This document shows, in pieces, positions 20,640 to 32,830 of a stretch of DNA of 64,000 nucleotides. The stretch's first letter is position 1; the number at the start of each line of letters is the position of its first letter. This stretch comes from Sweltsa coloradensis (lineage: Eukaryota > Arthropoda > Insecta > Plecoptera > Chloroperlidae). Both the position numbers and the translations under genes were made by a program. The DNA lies in assembly GCA_024449915.1 (NCBI GenBank), contig JAMZAV010000108.1:682001-746000 (forward strand), given 5' to 3'. The notes beneath the pieces are model-generated. The model did not search any database. It was not told the DNA's origin and saw nothing but the letters and a program-made list of their open reading frames with translations.

Positions 20640-20760
20640 TCATCATCATTATCTGTTGCCACGTCCAACTCTGCGTTGGGTCGGCATTGAAGACAGGCCT
20701 CTCCATCTTCTTCTGTCCTACCACCACTCCTCTCCTTCCACCACATTCCAGTCTCCTCCT
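20640..20760 (-). repeat. LINE-like fragment shared with 54125-54235
   Basis: Reading the - strand, TGCCGACCCAACGCAGAGTTGGACGTGGCAACAGAT-type sequence matches 54185-54225 closely, after a shared GTGGTGGAAGGAGAGG region. Translates as ACLQCRPNAELDVATDNDD, but no larger frame survives. Probably the 3' part of a retroelement. Confidence 0.5.
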
Positions 20761-21669
20761 TGCTGTTAAGTAAGTAAAAAGTAGTAAAAATAACAACAAT
20801 GCGCGAACATGACAATTTTATACAAAAATGGACGGAAACCGGAAATTCAGAACTGTGTTACGTGATCACAGCTCCCTGTAAGTAGGCCCTAATGTAGCCT
20901 ACCTATATCCTTTCGAAGAAATATTAAAATCCATGATTTTACAAAGAAAGAATGTACCGTCACAGATAACAGAGTAGTTGGTGTTAAAAAATATTTTAAT
21001 CATGCATTGGTCTAAGGTGTAGTTGTGCATGCATACCTAGTTTTCCTTAACAACTAAAATATTTAGGGCTAATTTAATTTGTTAGGGCCTAGGCCTACTT
21101 GAGCTACCCTTGGCAGTAGATATTTTTTATGTTACTGTACATCATTGTAAGCTTGGTATTGGAATGACAACTTTTAAAACTGTGTGTCTTAACTCTTAAT
21201 GACATGCACATTATGAGTGAATGTGTAAAAAAAAAACTAGGCCCTAATAATGTTTTAATACATTTACAACAACAAAATTATTATAGGCCTAGCCTTCCTA
21301 ATGTAATTAATGATCTAATCTCTTCAATTTAATTTTAATGGTATTGGATAAAGCCAGTACCGGTAGGCCTATTTAATGGCACCAGTTGCCATCTGAAGTT
21401 GAATAAAATTAATTTCATACACCCTTCTTTCAACAGTAGCTCTGTATTATTGAACATGCAAACAATGATTAAATGAAAGTTGGGTAAATTAATGGCAAAT
21501 TATTCCAATGACCACACCACACTTAGTCCGTGACTCGTTTTCCAGCAGCATTGTGAACAGTGCATGTAACGACTGCGCTCTCGAGTGCTTGTGGTTGGAA
21601 AACACCTTACAAGTAAAACATAGGTTCTATCCTCAATCCATCAATAATTCAGAAAGTTGTCTAAGGCAC

Positions 21670-21715
21670 CTACCTGGAATTTGGGAGACCCCGGTTCAAA
21701 CCCCGGTCGGGATGG
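21670..21715 (+). repeat. tRNA-like SINE head
   Basis: TCTAAGGCACCTACCTGGAA then GACCCCGGTTCAAACCCCGG, a B box and T arm of near-canonical form. The 5' arm is not a proper acceptor stem, so this is a SINE head or tRNA relic, distinct from the SINE-A head. Confidence 0.5.
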
Positions 21716-22064
21716 ATTTTGTACATTTCTGGATTGTATTAATCATAGGTTTTGTGTTACAGCTAGTAACGCCCTGGATATCGGCCATTGCTGACGTCTC
21801 TACGAGAACCACCAACCTAGCTGACCAGTGATTTCCGAGATTTGTCAAGTGATCTGCCTGAAGAGTCGAGAAACAGTAAAGACACATCAGTATTAACACA
21901 TGGTAAGATAGGTCTTAGGACGTGTCTGAACTATATTCTCATTCTTATTCTCAGTCTCGGTACTAGTTCTTACGTGTAGTGTAGCTTTCAGTTGTTTCTT
22001 GATGAGAGTATCAACAACAACAATGGCCGACTGATTGTGATGTTAACAGTACCAGGTATTTTTG

Positions 22065-22300
22065 GATGAGCGAAGCAAAGGCTTCAATTTCACTTTTTTT
22101 TCCACTTACGTTACCCCAAGAAAAATAGCTTGGGTGTTTTGTTTTTGTTAGTTTTTTGTCTGTTTGTTCGCTCTCTACCGGGCCAACGGCATATGCGATC
22201 TTGATGAAAATTGGAGGGGACCTTCGAAATCTCTGAACTTAGACCTGCCACGTTTTTGGGTATAATCGATCAAGTATTTCTTATGATTATTGTACTTTTA
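22065..22300. repeat. R-family repeat fragment
   Basis: GGATGAGCGAAGCAAAGGCTTC, the CTGTTTGTTCGCTC region and GGGACCTTCGAAATCTCTG followed by AACTTAGACCTGCCACG match, in reverse, the R copies at 4745 and 25405-26155. Non-coding. Confidence 0.55.
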
Positions 22301-22547
22301 CAATGTTTTCAATTTTTAATGAGATATTTTCATGATATTTGGCAAACGGCTACTCCGATATTGATGAAACTGTATGGGAACACTTAAAATCACTGAAATT
22401 ATATATGTTATGATTTTAGAGACATTTGAAAAAATATTTCTTATTGAAATCGTACTTTTACGATTTTTTCCCTGGTTATTAATACGATATTTTTGTGATA
22501 TTTGTGCCGATTCTGACCAAACGGGTGGGGCTACAACGTTCATATTT

Positions 22548-22754
22548 TACATTAAATAAATTAAATAAATTAATTGTATTTAGACTCTTAGAGTCTACCC
22601 ACTCAGTTATATAACTGATTTTCAGTGGGGGACAGTAAATCAAAGCGACCAAGCCAACCCTGTAGGCCCCGACGCAATCGACGAGTGAGCGATAAGCAAC
22701 CAAAGATCGATATTTGCAATAGGAAATATAGCAATCAGTGGTATGGACAGTGGT
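22548..22754 (-). repeat. SINE-A, 5'-truncated
   Basis: Tail, 3' hairpin and part of the body (to ACTGATTGCTATATTTCC in the - strand sense) match the full copies; the head and first half of the body are missing, a truncation typical of retroposition. Confidence 0.8.
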
Positions 22755-23090
22755 ATTCACATAAAGATTATGGTGATGTAGTGCCTCTTGAAAGAAAAAG
22801 TTGAAGAAGTTGGTAACAATTCATAGAAATAAAGGTTTTAATATTTAAGCCTTTTACAGGGTGTATAATTAACAAGTAATATCAAGTAACTATTGAAAAA
22901 ATAATGAGATTTCACTTAAAAACGTAATCATTGGACAGAAATATTCCAAAAAAAAGCTCATCCATCAATGGATGCGACTGGTAAAAGCGTTTGCGAAGTG
23001 GCTTAGTTATTACTATAGGCCTATTATCAGGCGCGGTTCTAGCCCCCAAAAATGGGGGCGGTCCAACTCAAAATCTGGAACAATCTTGGG

Positions 23091-25123
23091 GTAGGGTGAC
23101 CAGACGTCCCGGAAATTCCAGGACAATTCCGTTTTTTCGTAATGTGTCCCGGTGTCCCAAAAGGCAAAAACGTTTTTGGGGACACTTTTTTGTCCCGGAA
23201 TTTGAAAATGCCAGTGTTTCAGCAATCTTACCAATACGCCTAGTGGAGTTATTTGTGTTGCTAACGTTGGAAATGCCTCGTCTCTACGTCTACTAGTCGA
23301 GTCGGGCGCAAGTTGAGGATTGTCATTCAGTGCCTGACCTTGAGTGGGGTGTGTTTTGTGCAGTGGTTTCGTGTTACAGTCGTGCTCCTGTATTTTAATT
23401 GTGCATGTCACAGTGCAGTTAGGGTGACCATATTTTGAAATTAAAAATCCGGGACAAGGTCATAGGGCACATTGGGGAGTGGTTACATTTTCAGATTGCC
23501 CTAAAAGCTACGTAACAGCAGTTTAAATACGTTTTAAATGCGTGTTATTGATTGATAAGAATGTGAAAACCCACCCCGCACTGCATCGTTTCACGCAAAG
23601 ATGGGTTTCAAGCGAACTGCGACGACGTAGATGCCTGAGCTTGAGGCTCCAAGGTCAGACTGTCGCTTGCTCTTGCATCAGTTCAGTGTCGCATAGAGGA
23701 GTAGAAGAATCACTGTGCTTGTACTTATCTGATGAATGAAGCGACTCCAATAATTTTATAATTTTTAGCAAAAAGCTATAAAAGTCCGTACAAGACACGT
23801 CAACACACCCACATTGATTGATTTCACAATTGAAATTGCTTTTATTGTATCGACTTTTAGCCTATTTTTATTGTCCGTCTACAAGGCATTTATTTCTGAG
23901 ACCACCGTGTTCGATTGAAAAGGCCGCGTGAGCGTTACAGAGAGTACATGAATTAACCTTGCTATTACTTTCATCACAGCGAGCTAGAAATGCGTATTCT
24001 TTTCGCAAATCGTCTTTAAAAACACATTTTCGTTTACCCATCACAATAATCTCACCTGTACTGCAATCGCAATTGAAACGGAAACAAAAAACCACACGTT
24101 CTTCTCCAAGGCACTGCACTGTGACATGCGCAATTAAAATAGAGGAGCACGACTGTTACACGAAACACACCCCACTCAAGGTCAGGCACTGACTGCCAAG
24201 GCCCAACACGCGCCCGACTCGACTAGTAGACGTAGAGACGAGGCATTGCCAACGAGAGCAATACAAACTCCACTACTGGCGTATTGGTAAGATTGCTGAA
24301 ACACGGGCATTTTCAAATTCCGGGACAAAGTGTTCCCAAAAACTTTTTGGGGACACCGGGACACATTACGAAAAAACGGGACTGTCCTGGAATTTCCAGG
24401 ACGTCTGGTCACCCTAAGTGCAGTGCGTCGGAGAAGAACGTGTGGTTTTTGTTTCCGTTTCAATTGCAGTACAGGTTAGGTTATTGTGATGGGTAAACAA
24501 AAATGTGTTTTTAATTACGATTTGCCAAAGAATACACATTTCTAGCTCACTGTGATGAAAGTTATATCAAGGTTAAATGTACTCTCTGTCACGTGGCCTT
24601 TTCAATCAAACACAGGGGGCGCACGGACATAAAAAACATGTGCAATCAAAAAACACAAATCCGCAATAGCAGGTAAAGCTACCAGTAATGACAAGTTTCT
24701 TTTCCTCTGAAAAGTTCGATGAAACTTGAGGCAAAACTCTCAGTCAAAACGGACTTTCCGTATCTCAAGCAATCTATGATTGTGGGATAAAGTTAAATGC
24801 ACAATTTGTAGTTCTATTTTTTCTATTGCTCACGGTGTTCGTTTCGTTCGGACATTGTTGACCACTTGGAAAAGAAAAAACACAAGGAAGTCTTGTCTGC
24901 TAAATGCACCAGTAACAAAGCGCCAGACTCTCAAGAGTCAAGACATAGGCCAGCCCTCAACCCAACCTAACCCAACCTGTCTCAGATCTCACTACAGGCT
25001 ATCTTGAGAGAAAAATTGCCCCCAAAATTGTCCGCCTTTTCTTTCCGGTTAGCCCACGCAAGTACAGAACGAAAGTACTACATGTGTCCCGGTTTTTGCT
25101 TTTATAAATATGGTCACCCTTCC
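23091..25123. mobile_element. Outer hAT-like element with nested copy
   Basis: Ends TAGGGTGACCAGACGTCCCG (23091) and complement-type TATGGTCACCCTT (25123). Flanks TCTTGGGG (left) and CCTTGGGG (right) agree in seven of eight positions, fitting a decayed hAT TSD. About 1 kb of it is the inner element at 23420-24416. On the + strand 24490-24680 retains a broken BED-type zinc-finger start (KCTLCHVAFSIKH) and 24795-24960 another (KCTICSSIFSIAHG), both with stops or shifts. No catalytic hAT domain remains. Confidence 0.75.
23420..24416 (-). mobile_element. Nested hAT-like element, 8-bp TSD
   Basis: Ends TAGGGTGACCATATTTTG (23420) and CGTCTGGTCACCCTA (24416). AGTGCAGT is duplicated exactly at 23412-23419 and 24417-24424. 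On the - strand 23868-24040 encodes VMGKRKCVFKDDLRKEYAFL then SCTLCNAHAAFSIEHGG, a BED-like zinc-finger N-terminus as in hAT transposases, interrupted soon after. It is closely related to the element it interrupts, so much of 23090-23340 and 24180-24420 is inverted-repeat sequence. Confidence 0.8.
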
Positions 25124-25404
25124 TTGGGGAGGTATCACCTCAGAATTGCCCCGCAGCCTGCCTATTATTAATTAGATCCCCGAGGCCGCCATTTTTTATG
25201 CCTTTCTTTCTCCTGTAGGCCCTAAGCAAGCAACTTTTTGTAAAAATTCATGGCCGTATCACAAAACCTATGACTGGTAGGTTATCCTCCCAGCACAGTG
25301 AGTAAAGTTGTGAATAAATGTCAAAAGGTGCATACATAATCTGGTCAGATTTACATACCTACAATGTCATGCATGGTATGCTTAATGTATATTTTTTTAA
25401 CTAG

Positions 25405-26155
25405 GAAAACGCTTAAGTCCCGCCGCGTTGTTGGATGAGCGTAATTGGTGCATTGAGCTGCCATGTGTTATGTGGATTTTCTGTTCTGTGAAAAAATCAT
25501 TACTAAGTTGAAGATTTTTTTTTAATTATTTAAAATAAATAAAAAATAAACTTTAATTTTTAATTTTTTTAATTAATCGTAATTTTAAAAAAGAAAAAAA
25601 TCGTAAAATTTCGATTTCCATAAGAAATAATTATTCGATTGTGCTCAAATTTCAGACGAATATATGAATTCATAAAATTAAGGTTCTGTGAAAAAATCAT
25701 TACAATCGGATAAAGCATGTAGGTGTTATTTGTCAAAGAATTGTTTTAAAAAAGAAAAACCCCGTAAAATTGCGATTTTCATGAGAAATAATTTTTCGAA
25801 TGCGCTTAAATTTTCCACGAATATATAAATTCATAAAATAAAGGTTCTGTGAAAAAATCATTACAATCGGACAAAGCGTGTAGGTATTATAAATCAAAGA
25901 AATTTTTTAAAAATCGAAAAAAATCGTAAAATTGCGATTTTTATGAGAATTTTTTTTCCGATTGCGCTCAAAAACGTGGCAGTTCTAAGTTCAGAGATTT
26001 CGAAGGTCTCAATAAAATTTCATCGCAATTGGAGTATCGGTTTAGCCGGAATCGTGCTAACAAACAGACAAAAATACAAAAAAAAAACATTCCGGATTTT
26101 TTTCTCCAGTGTAGTGAAATGGAATCTTCGCTTCGCTCGCTACGCTCATCCAATA
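25405..26155. repeat. R-family repeat, long copy
   Basis: The left end is AACTAGGAAAACGCTTAAGTC then GTTGTTGGATGAGCG; the right end is CGCTTCGCTCGCTACGCTCATCCAATA. TTGGATGAGCG and its complement face each other near the two ends. The interior is an AT-rich three-fold repeat built on GGTTCTGTGAAAAAATCATT (25490, 25683 and 25842), about 160-190 bases apart. No ORF. Confidence 0.6.
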
Positions 26156-26169
26156 AAAATTTGGACTTT

Positions 26170-27500
26170 TATCAACAATATGTAGGCTAGGGCCTATTAA
26201 TTTTGTAATCTTTAAATCAAAGTTAGTTTAATTTTTGAATTTGTGAATTTTTTTAAATTACTTTTTTTTCCACCCCTTTCACCCCCTTAACCGGACGCAT
26301 TTTGTCATGGTAGGTACTTCGTGGCAATTTTCTTAGAACATTGTTTTGAGTATTCAATCCAAAATTCAGGCCTCTTTCACAAAACCGTCAGGCCTAATTG
26401 ACAATTGTTCTTGTATTTTCCTTTATTCCGCTTGACTATTATGACGTATCATTCAATTATCGATATCACACAAAACAATTTGATGAGCTACAATATCGAT
26501 ATATCAAAATGTAGCCCTAGTTAGAAAAAAAAATAATCAAAAATCAAAAAATCATTAAAAGAGTGGGCCAATTTTTAATAATTTGTGACCTGGTTGATAA
26601 GGTATCAGTATCACCAAAATCGCATAACGATTTTTACTATCTCACAATCGCGTTTCATGACCCGGCACCTCCACCATGTAGGCCTACCAGCCAGGTTAAT
26701 TTAATTTTGACTACCTACCCGGCACGGCACTTCCACCAAAATTACAAAGTAGCATTTTTTGTGTAAATCTTGATATTTCATATGAAGTCAAATATCGATA
26801 TCCAAAATACTGTATTTCCAGTTATCGATATCGTATTGAAATTTATCAATTTTTTGCCCAGCCCTAATAAAAACATATATACTATTTTGATAAAATTACT
26901 AGGCTACAATAAATACCTTGTTTGTCTCCAAAGTATCTGTCAAAATGCCTCAAATTGGAAAAAAAGTTTTTTTTTTAGCTAAAATTGGACCAAATACCAC
27001 ATTATTAGCTCAAATATGCTATTATAATTCTTCTTCCCCCCAAAATCATTTTTAAATCATGTCATGAGGTAACTTCAGGTAGCGTAAGTTTTATACTTAA
27101 CCTACCACTCCTACCCCAAATTGCAGTTCCAGTTGTATTATTTTTGTTGTTGTTGGTTTTAAAAATGCAAATGATGAAAAAATAATCAGTCCTTACTTCA
27201 GGGTGCTTTTGTCAGTAAATTTTATTCTAGAAACTTGTGCAAAAAAGGGAAAATTTTGGGTGACTTTGGCCACATTCCAAAACGTGTAAGTGGACATCTA
27301 AAACACTTTACTACTGCTTCTACTTTTAAAACACAGAGATGTTTGCAAAATGTTGAGTATTTAAATTTAATATGCAAGCAATGTTTATAGGCCTACTAGT
27401 TGTAATATGGGCTTTACAAAATTTTATTTTGAGGTTAGAATTGTGCTAGATTCATTGTCCTAGCCTTAAGTCTAGGCCTAGTTCTAGTTCTAATCATATT
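26170..27500. other. Intergenic, AT-rich, no gene recognised
   Basis: ATCGATATC-rich segments at 26455-26520 and 26765-26875, ending in AGCCCTA words, look like decayed hAT-type termini. I could not pair their ends or find a target duplication. Otherwise nothing recognisable. Confidence 0.4.
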
Positions 27501-27505
27501 GCATA

Positions 27506-29821
27506 TAGTCCGTGGAACAAGCTGCTAAAACTATAGGAACATTTCAAATCCGGAAACCAGCACCAAAATTTAGGAGCAGGTAAAAGACATATTTTAGAAT
27601 GTTATTTTCACGGGGGACACGCATGGTAGCAAATAAGTCACCTGTCATGGCGTCCACAAGATGGCCGCCAAAATAATTCTTAAAATTGCTGTAACTCAAG
27701 AAGTAATCATTAGATTTGAATAAACTAAGTTTTGTTTTATTTGGTTTTTAATGCTCTACAAAAATGTTATTAGAAATTTTACCGTAAATACAATAGTTTT
27801 TATTATATTTATATATTATTACAATGTATTGCAATTTAAGCACTTTTTGGTGCATATATAATTATTTATACGTAGAATTCGCTAGATTGTCATAAAATTT
27901 TCAGACTATACTAAAATAACGCCAATAAATCCAAAATGAAAGTCCCGAAACAAAATTCTTGTAACTTTTTGATTAATTAATTAATTAAATTAAGCATTAA
28001 TTAAATCCCAATCAAAAGTTTCTTATTCACTTACCAAAGTCCCGTAGTGTATCACACAACAACAATATGACCACAATGAACCAAAAAAATATTAGTTCCA
28101 AAAATTACTTCCAATCACTTTCCTATTAATTCAATTAATTCAATTAATTAAAAATAATGACAATAATCTCAATTAATTTTGTAAAATTGACCCAATGTAG
28201 TCGACCTTGGAATCATTTTAAAGCTAGTTTTAAGGCGAATAAATGTAATGAAAAAATTAATTAATGTAATTAATTAATCACCGAATTAATTATATTTTAG
28301 TTAAATTATCCCACTTTTGACATATGTATTGTTATGTATACCTTAAACTCAATCGATCGTCATAAAAATATACTACTTTACTGACATAATGCCAATGAAT
28401 CCGAATTGTCATGTCCCGAAACAAAATTTTATAACTTACCGATTAATTAAGAAATTAAATGAAGAATTACTCATATCTCAATAATTGTTATTGTCACTCA
28501 ATTAACACATACAAAATGCCAACAGAAGTATCAAATATAAACAATGCAAGTGTAATTTTAAAAATTAATAGTCCCAAAATTAAGTTTATGCTACTTTTCT
28601 GTTAATTGAATTTCCCACAAAATTATTTTCCTGTAAAATAAGCATGCAAATGGTTCCCAGTGTGGCTGTGTTAATTTTACACAACACATGGTGATTATAT
28701 CAATTAATTTAATTTATTTATTAATTCAATTAACGGGAAAGTAGCATGAACATAATTTTGGGACTATAAATTTTTAAAATTACACTCGCATTGTTTATTT
28801 TTGATACTTCGGTTGGCATTTTGTATGTGTTAATTGAGTGGCAACAACAATTATTGAGATATAAGTAATTCTTCACTTGATTTCTTAATTAATCGGTAAG
28901 TTATAGGAATTTTGTTTCGGGACATGACAATTCGGATTCATTGGCATTATGTCAGTAAAGAAGTATATTTTTATGACGATCGCTCGAGTTTAAGGTATAC
29001 ATAACAATACATATGTCAAAAGTGGGATAATTTAACTAAAATGTAATTAATTCGGTGATTAATTAATTAAATTAATTAATTTTTTCATTACATTTATTTG
29101 CCTTAAAACTAGCTTTAAAATGATTCCAAGGTCGACTACATTGGGTTAATTTTACAAAATTAATTGAGATTATTGTCATTATTTTTAATTAATTGAATTA
29201 ATTGAATTAATAGGAAAGTGATTGGAAGTAATTTTTGGAACTAATATTTTTTTGGTTCATTGTGGTCATATTGTTGTTGTGTGATACACTACGGGACTAT
29301 GGTAAGTGAATAAGAAACTTTTAATTGGGATTTAATTAATGCTTAATTTAAATAATTAATTAATCAAAAAGTTACAAGAATTTCGTTTCGGGACTTTAAA
29401 TTTTGGATTTATTGGCGTTATTTTAGTATAGTCTGAAAATTTTATGACAATCTAGCGAATTCTACGTATAAATAATTATATATACACCAAAAAGTGCTAT
29501 AATTGCAATACATTGTAATAATATATAAATATAATTAAAACTATTGTATTTACGGTAAAATTTCTGATGACATTTTTGTAGAGCATTTAAAACCGAATAA
29601 AACAAAACCTAGTTTATCCAAATCTGATGATTACTTCTTGAGTTACAGCAATTTTAAGAATTATTTTGGCGGCCATCTTGTGGACGCCATGACAGGTGAC
29701 TTATGTCCTACCATGCGTGTCCCCCGTGAAAATAACATTCTAAAATACGTCTTTTACCTGCTCCTAAATTTTGGTGCTGGTTTCCGGATTTGAAATGTTT
29801 TTACGCTTGTTCCACGGACTA
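27506..29821. mobile_element. Giant foldback element, ~1.1-kb inverted arms
   Basis: The arm 27506-28611 is followed by a loop of about 115 bases and the near-identical complementary arm 28727-29821. Ends are TAGTCCGTGGAACAAGC and its complement; ATA flanks both sides (27503-27505, 29822-29824), a possible 3-bp TSD. Each arm contains two diverged copies of a 70-base unit carrying GTCCCGAAACAAAATT (near 27950 and 28420), so it is a repeat of a repeat. It contains ATGGCCGCCAAAATAATTC and many TTAATTAA words. No ORF. The superfamily is not assigned. Confidence 0.85.
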
Positions 29822-29824
29822 ATA

Positions 29825-30568
29825 GGGCCTAGGTTTCAAATGCCTACCTACCAAGACTTATGGTCTAGCTTAGTCATTTACTTGTCCTCACTGACCAAGG
29901 TGTAGATCATATAGTAAGAGTGTAGGTAGGCCTATTTTACATGCCTCCCCGAGCTTAGTCCTACCTGGAATGAAAATGGCAAGATATCAATGACAAAATC
30001 ACCTATTTTTTTTGCGCAAGCAAACCTCATCAGAATGTGGAAACTACAGAGTGCCAGAAATAAAAATGTAGGCCTATTGCACATTCTGAAAATACAAAAT
30101 CTAAGTGTTATGAGATCTAGGCATAAATACAATTATAACATACTATTCCAATAATTAATATTAAATAGCTATAAGTTATATAAGTGAAACCTCTATGCAT
30201 CGTTTTTCAGGGGAGTACTTGAAAAAAAACTATGGATCAGAAAAACTATGGATCAAATAGAAAAATAACAATAAGCTTATTATGGGAGTGCATAAAAAAC
30301 ACTATAGATGCAGGAAAACAGTAGTTTTGAAACTATGGATAGAGGTTTCACTGTAATCCAAGTTGAACTACGGATCAAGGAATAGTGCTTGTAATAGTAA
30401 TTAATTGTAATTTAATATATTCCATGATCATGTGTTTATAATAAAGTGACTTTCATTATATTTGTGCTGCATTTTAACACTGTGGCAAAAGTCACCCCAA
30501 GTGATGGTCTGTCTTTGGCCACCATCGTTTTATTTGCTTGATTATATGAAAATTTGGTAACACACACT
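29825..30568. other. Intergenic, no gene recognised
   Basis: AT-rich. At 30180-30360 short repeated phrases (AACTATGGATCA and variants, CTATGGAT) recur five times, a degenerate short tandem pattern. Nothing coding. Confidence 0.45.
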
Positions 30569-30639
30569 TAGGGATGCATACGATAATCAATATTATCGAT
30601 CGATAATCAATAATGGATATAATTTCGATAATCGGTACC

Positions 30640-30922
30640 GTAAACGGTAAACGGTGACTTTGGAGCCGTCCTAGCAACGAAGCACATAATAAATTTCAGA
30701 GTTGTTCTGAATCGGCCTTGTTGATTCTGGCGTTGATTCGCGGGTGTTCGCACTGTCCATTCCACTGATTGCTATATTTCCTATTAAAATATCGATCTTT
30801 GGTTGGTTATCGCTCACTCGTCGATTGCGTCGGGGCCTGCAGGGTTGGCTTGGTCGCTTGATTTAAAGTCCCCCACTGAAAATCAGTTATATTTAACTGA
30901 GTGGGTAGACTCTAAATAAAAT

Positions 30923-30953
<31 letters not shown>

Positions 30954-30957
30954 TCGT
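30640..30957 (+). repeat. SINE-A, headless copy
   Basis: Body from AAACGGTGACTTTGGAGCCG through the 3' hairpin (CACTGAAAATCAG/AACTGAGTGGG) and TAGACTCTAAAT, ending in (ATTT)n. The tRNA-like head is missing. Confidence 0.85.
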
Positions 30958-31394
30958 CGATTATCGAAATATCAAATAATTGGTCAATACTGGCAAGAAA
31001 TCAAAACTCAAAAGACGGATATTATCTCACGTTGTGCCATGCACTTGCTGGACTGATGGTGTCACACTCAAGATTTATGTTTGGAAATGAGCCATCAGTC
31101 GATAACGGAAGCCAAACACATGACATCGATGACAGCGACGTAGCCAACGGAAGAACACAAATTGTATTGTTTTGACTTAAACTTTTGCCACACTTGAGGT
31201 TAGGTCGGAACAGGCTTTGTTGGTGATATCGATATTATCGATAATGACATTACAATTTTTTTTTAAATTAATTAACGCTGAGCCTGGCAATCTCGGCAAA
31301 AAATAGTTTTGTGCCCTAGATATCGGTGTGAAGAACACCACTCAACCTGTCATTGTCGGAAATGAGTTTTGATGGTTATTATTATTATTATTAT

Positions 31395-31560
31395 TATTAA
31401 TTAATTAATTTAATTTAACGTCTATCCTATTCAGTTAAAAACTGATTTACAAAGGAGGACAACTAAATAAATCTACTTACATAGGCCTAGATGCAGATAC
31501 AGCAATGAACGAAAAGTTAAGTAATGAAATACTAATAGTACAACAACAATGTATTAAAAC
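31395..31560 (-). repeat. SINE-B copy
   Basis: Opposite-strand match of the intronic copy at 5440-5620, including the CAGTTTTTAACTG hairpin, AGGATAGACGTTAAAT and the TTTATTTAGTTGTCCTCC block. Preceded by an (ATT)n run at 31379-31400. Confidence 0.7.
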
Positions 31561-31780
31561 ACAATGATTTTGGTAACAAATTCAAAAAGGATATTAAATT
31601 CAATTAATTAATGTACTAAATTAAAAATGGTGGTAATTTATCGATTGATTGGATATTGCTTAACGTCTCATATTTATGCACTTTGGCTAATCGAGACGAG
31701 GTAATTCATCAAAATTTTGATAATCGATAATGAAAAAAGTATCAATGTGCATTGTGCATCCCTATTTAAACTGATGGAAG

Positions 31781-31892
31781 CCCCTCGGCAAAAATTCACT
31801 GAAGATTTGAACCTCCCATCAGTTATCCTGCCTGAGCAATTGACAGGTGAAGGACCAAAGTGGCCCAAAGTCACCCAATCTTATATCTTATG
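31781..31892 (+). CDS. Unrecognised gene, exon 1 of the four visible
   Basis: A coding-like exon, PRQKFTEDLNLPSVILPEQL, then TGEGPKWPKVTQSYIL, ending in TTATG before the donor GTACGT at 31893 (phase 2). The phase matches the next exon exactly. The 5' boundary is uncertain: AG at 31779-31780 is used here, but a hAT-like end lies just upstream and the frame stays open to about 31750. Earlier exons must exist to the left; I could not find them. I do not recognise the protein. Confidence 0.6.
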
Positions 31893-31963
31893 GTACGTTA
31901 TACAAAACATCTGATATAGGCATCTTACCCTCTGGGTGCGACCTATCTAAACTCATTCCCTAG

Positions 31964-32033
31964 GCCTATCTTGTCCAACAAATCTCTCCTTACTCACCAA
32001 GACAACGGGACCACATTCCCTTCTCTTCCCAAG
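31964..32033 (+). CDS. Unrecognised gene, exon 2 of the four visible
   Basis: 70 bases after TTCCCTAG (ending 31963) and before GTCTGT (32034). The first base completes a Trp codon, then PILSNKSLLTHQDNGTTFPS and LPK follow, phase 0 at the end. The intron before it is only 71 bases. The intron after it (32034-33137) contains the R32 repeat (32150-32830). Confidence 0.6.
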
Positions 32034-32149
32034 GTCTGTCAAACAGTGACGGCATAATAATAATTAATATTGAACTAATGCTAGTGCTAGACCATCTTTC
32101 TCTATTAACATTTAACATTATTTCAGATGAATTCTGGACAGGGTGTTTT

Positions 32150-32830
32150 TTTATTTAAATCAAATGATTTATTTAAAGGGGTATTCAACCGCTAAACTCA
32201 AAAAATATATTTCATTCAGGCTAACTAGTAATGAATTTAGCAATCAACAGAAAAATTATTGGGGCCACCATGACCTCCCAAAAAATTGTCAAACATGACA
32301 TTTTTCGAGCTAGGTCCCATCGGCAAAAATCTCCCATAAGAAATAACATGGGGACGATCTTTATGCCCCGTGACCTTGGAGGATTTTGATCAAAAAAAAT
32401 ACTGGCCATTATTGACGTACTCGACAGCCTTTTCTGTAAATTCTCTTTATTTTGTTTTGTAATTTGGGCAAGTAGTTCGGTCAAAATATGCTGATTACCA
32501 AGATGGGGTGTGATTTTGGAATGCTTATTTTTGCGTGTTTGAGGGTATATTTGGGCACAGTTTCAAGACACGATGTTATAAAGGGGCATTTTAGATTGGT
32601 ACTATGCTCTAGTATCTATGTGGCCCAAAAAAGAAGCAGGTTAAAGCCGATTTAGGAAATTTTCCAAAACACCAATTTTCGCCAATTTCTGGATCAAAAA
32701 AATTAAAAAGTTCGTGTTAAATCACAGTTACAAGATATAATTTTTTAAATGGTAATTTAGGCCTCAGTATAGTATTGTGATATTGATTACGTGGTAAAAA
32801 ATAATTTTTGGGGTTTTTAGCCCCTTTAAT
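32150..32830 (+). repeat. R32 dispersed repeat
   Basis: Contains ATTATTGGGGCCACCATGAC, CATGGGGACGATCTTTATG, TGATTACCAAGATGGGGTGTG and TAGATTGGTACTATGCTCTAG. The sequence at 42780-43350 is a diverged copy in opposite orientation. It has an ORF shadow but no recognisable protein. Inside an intron of the unrecognised gene. Confidence 0.65.

Larger units (their letters stand above)
30569..31764. mobile_element. hAT-like element with ATCGATTATCG-rich ends
   Basis: Ends TAGGGATGCATACGATAATC (30569) and complement-type TGTGCATTGTGCATCCCTA (31764). Same terminal motif as 47312-47732. The interior holds a SINE-A (30640-30957) and a SINE-B (31395-31560), both inserted later. No transposase. No convincing TSD. 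Its right end lies only about 17 bases before the coding exon at 31781. Confidence 0.65.

Noticed and set aside
23868..24119. A zinc-finger protein gene
   Set aside because: The BED-like finger lies inside a TSD-bounded hAT-like element, is cut short, and has a broken relative in the outer element.
30180..30360. A regulatory tandem array of AACTATGGATCA
   Set aside because: The spacing is irregular and copies differ; probably a degenerate simple repeat.
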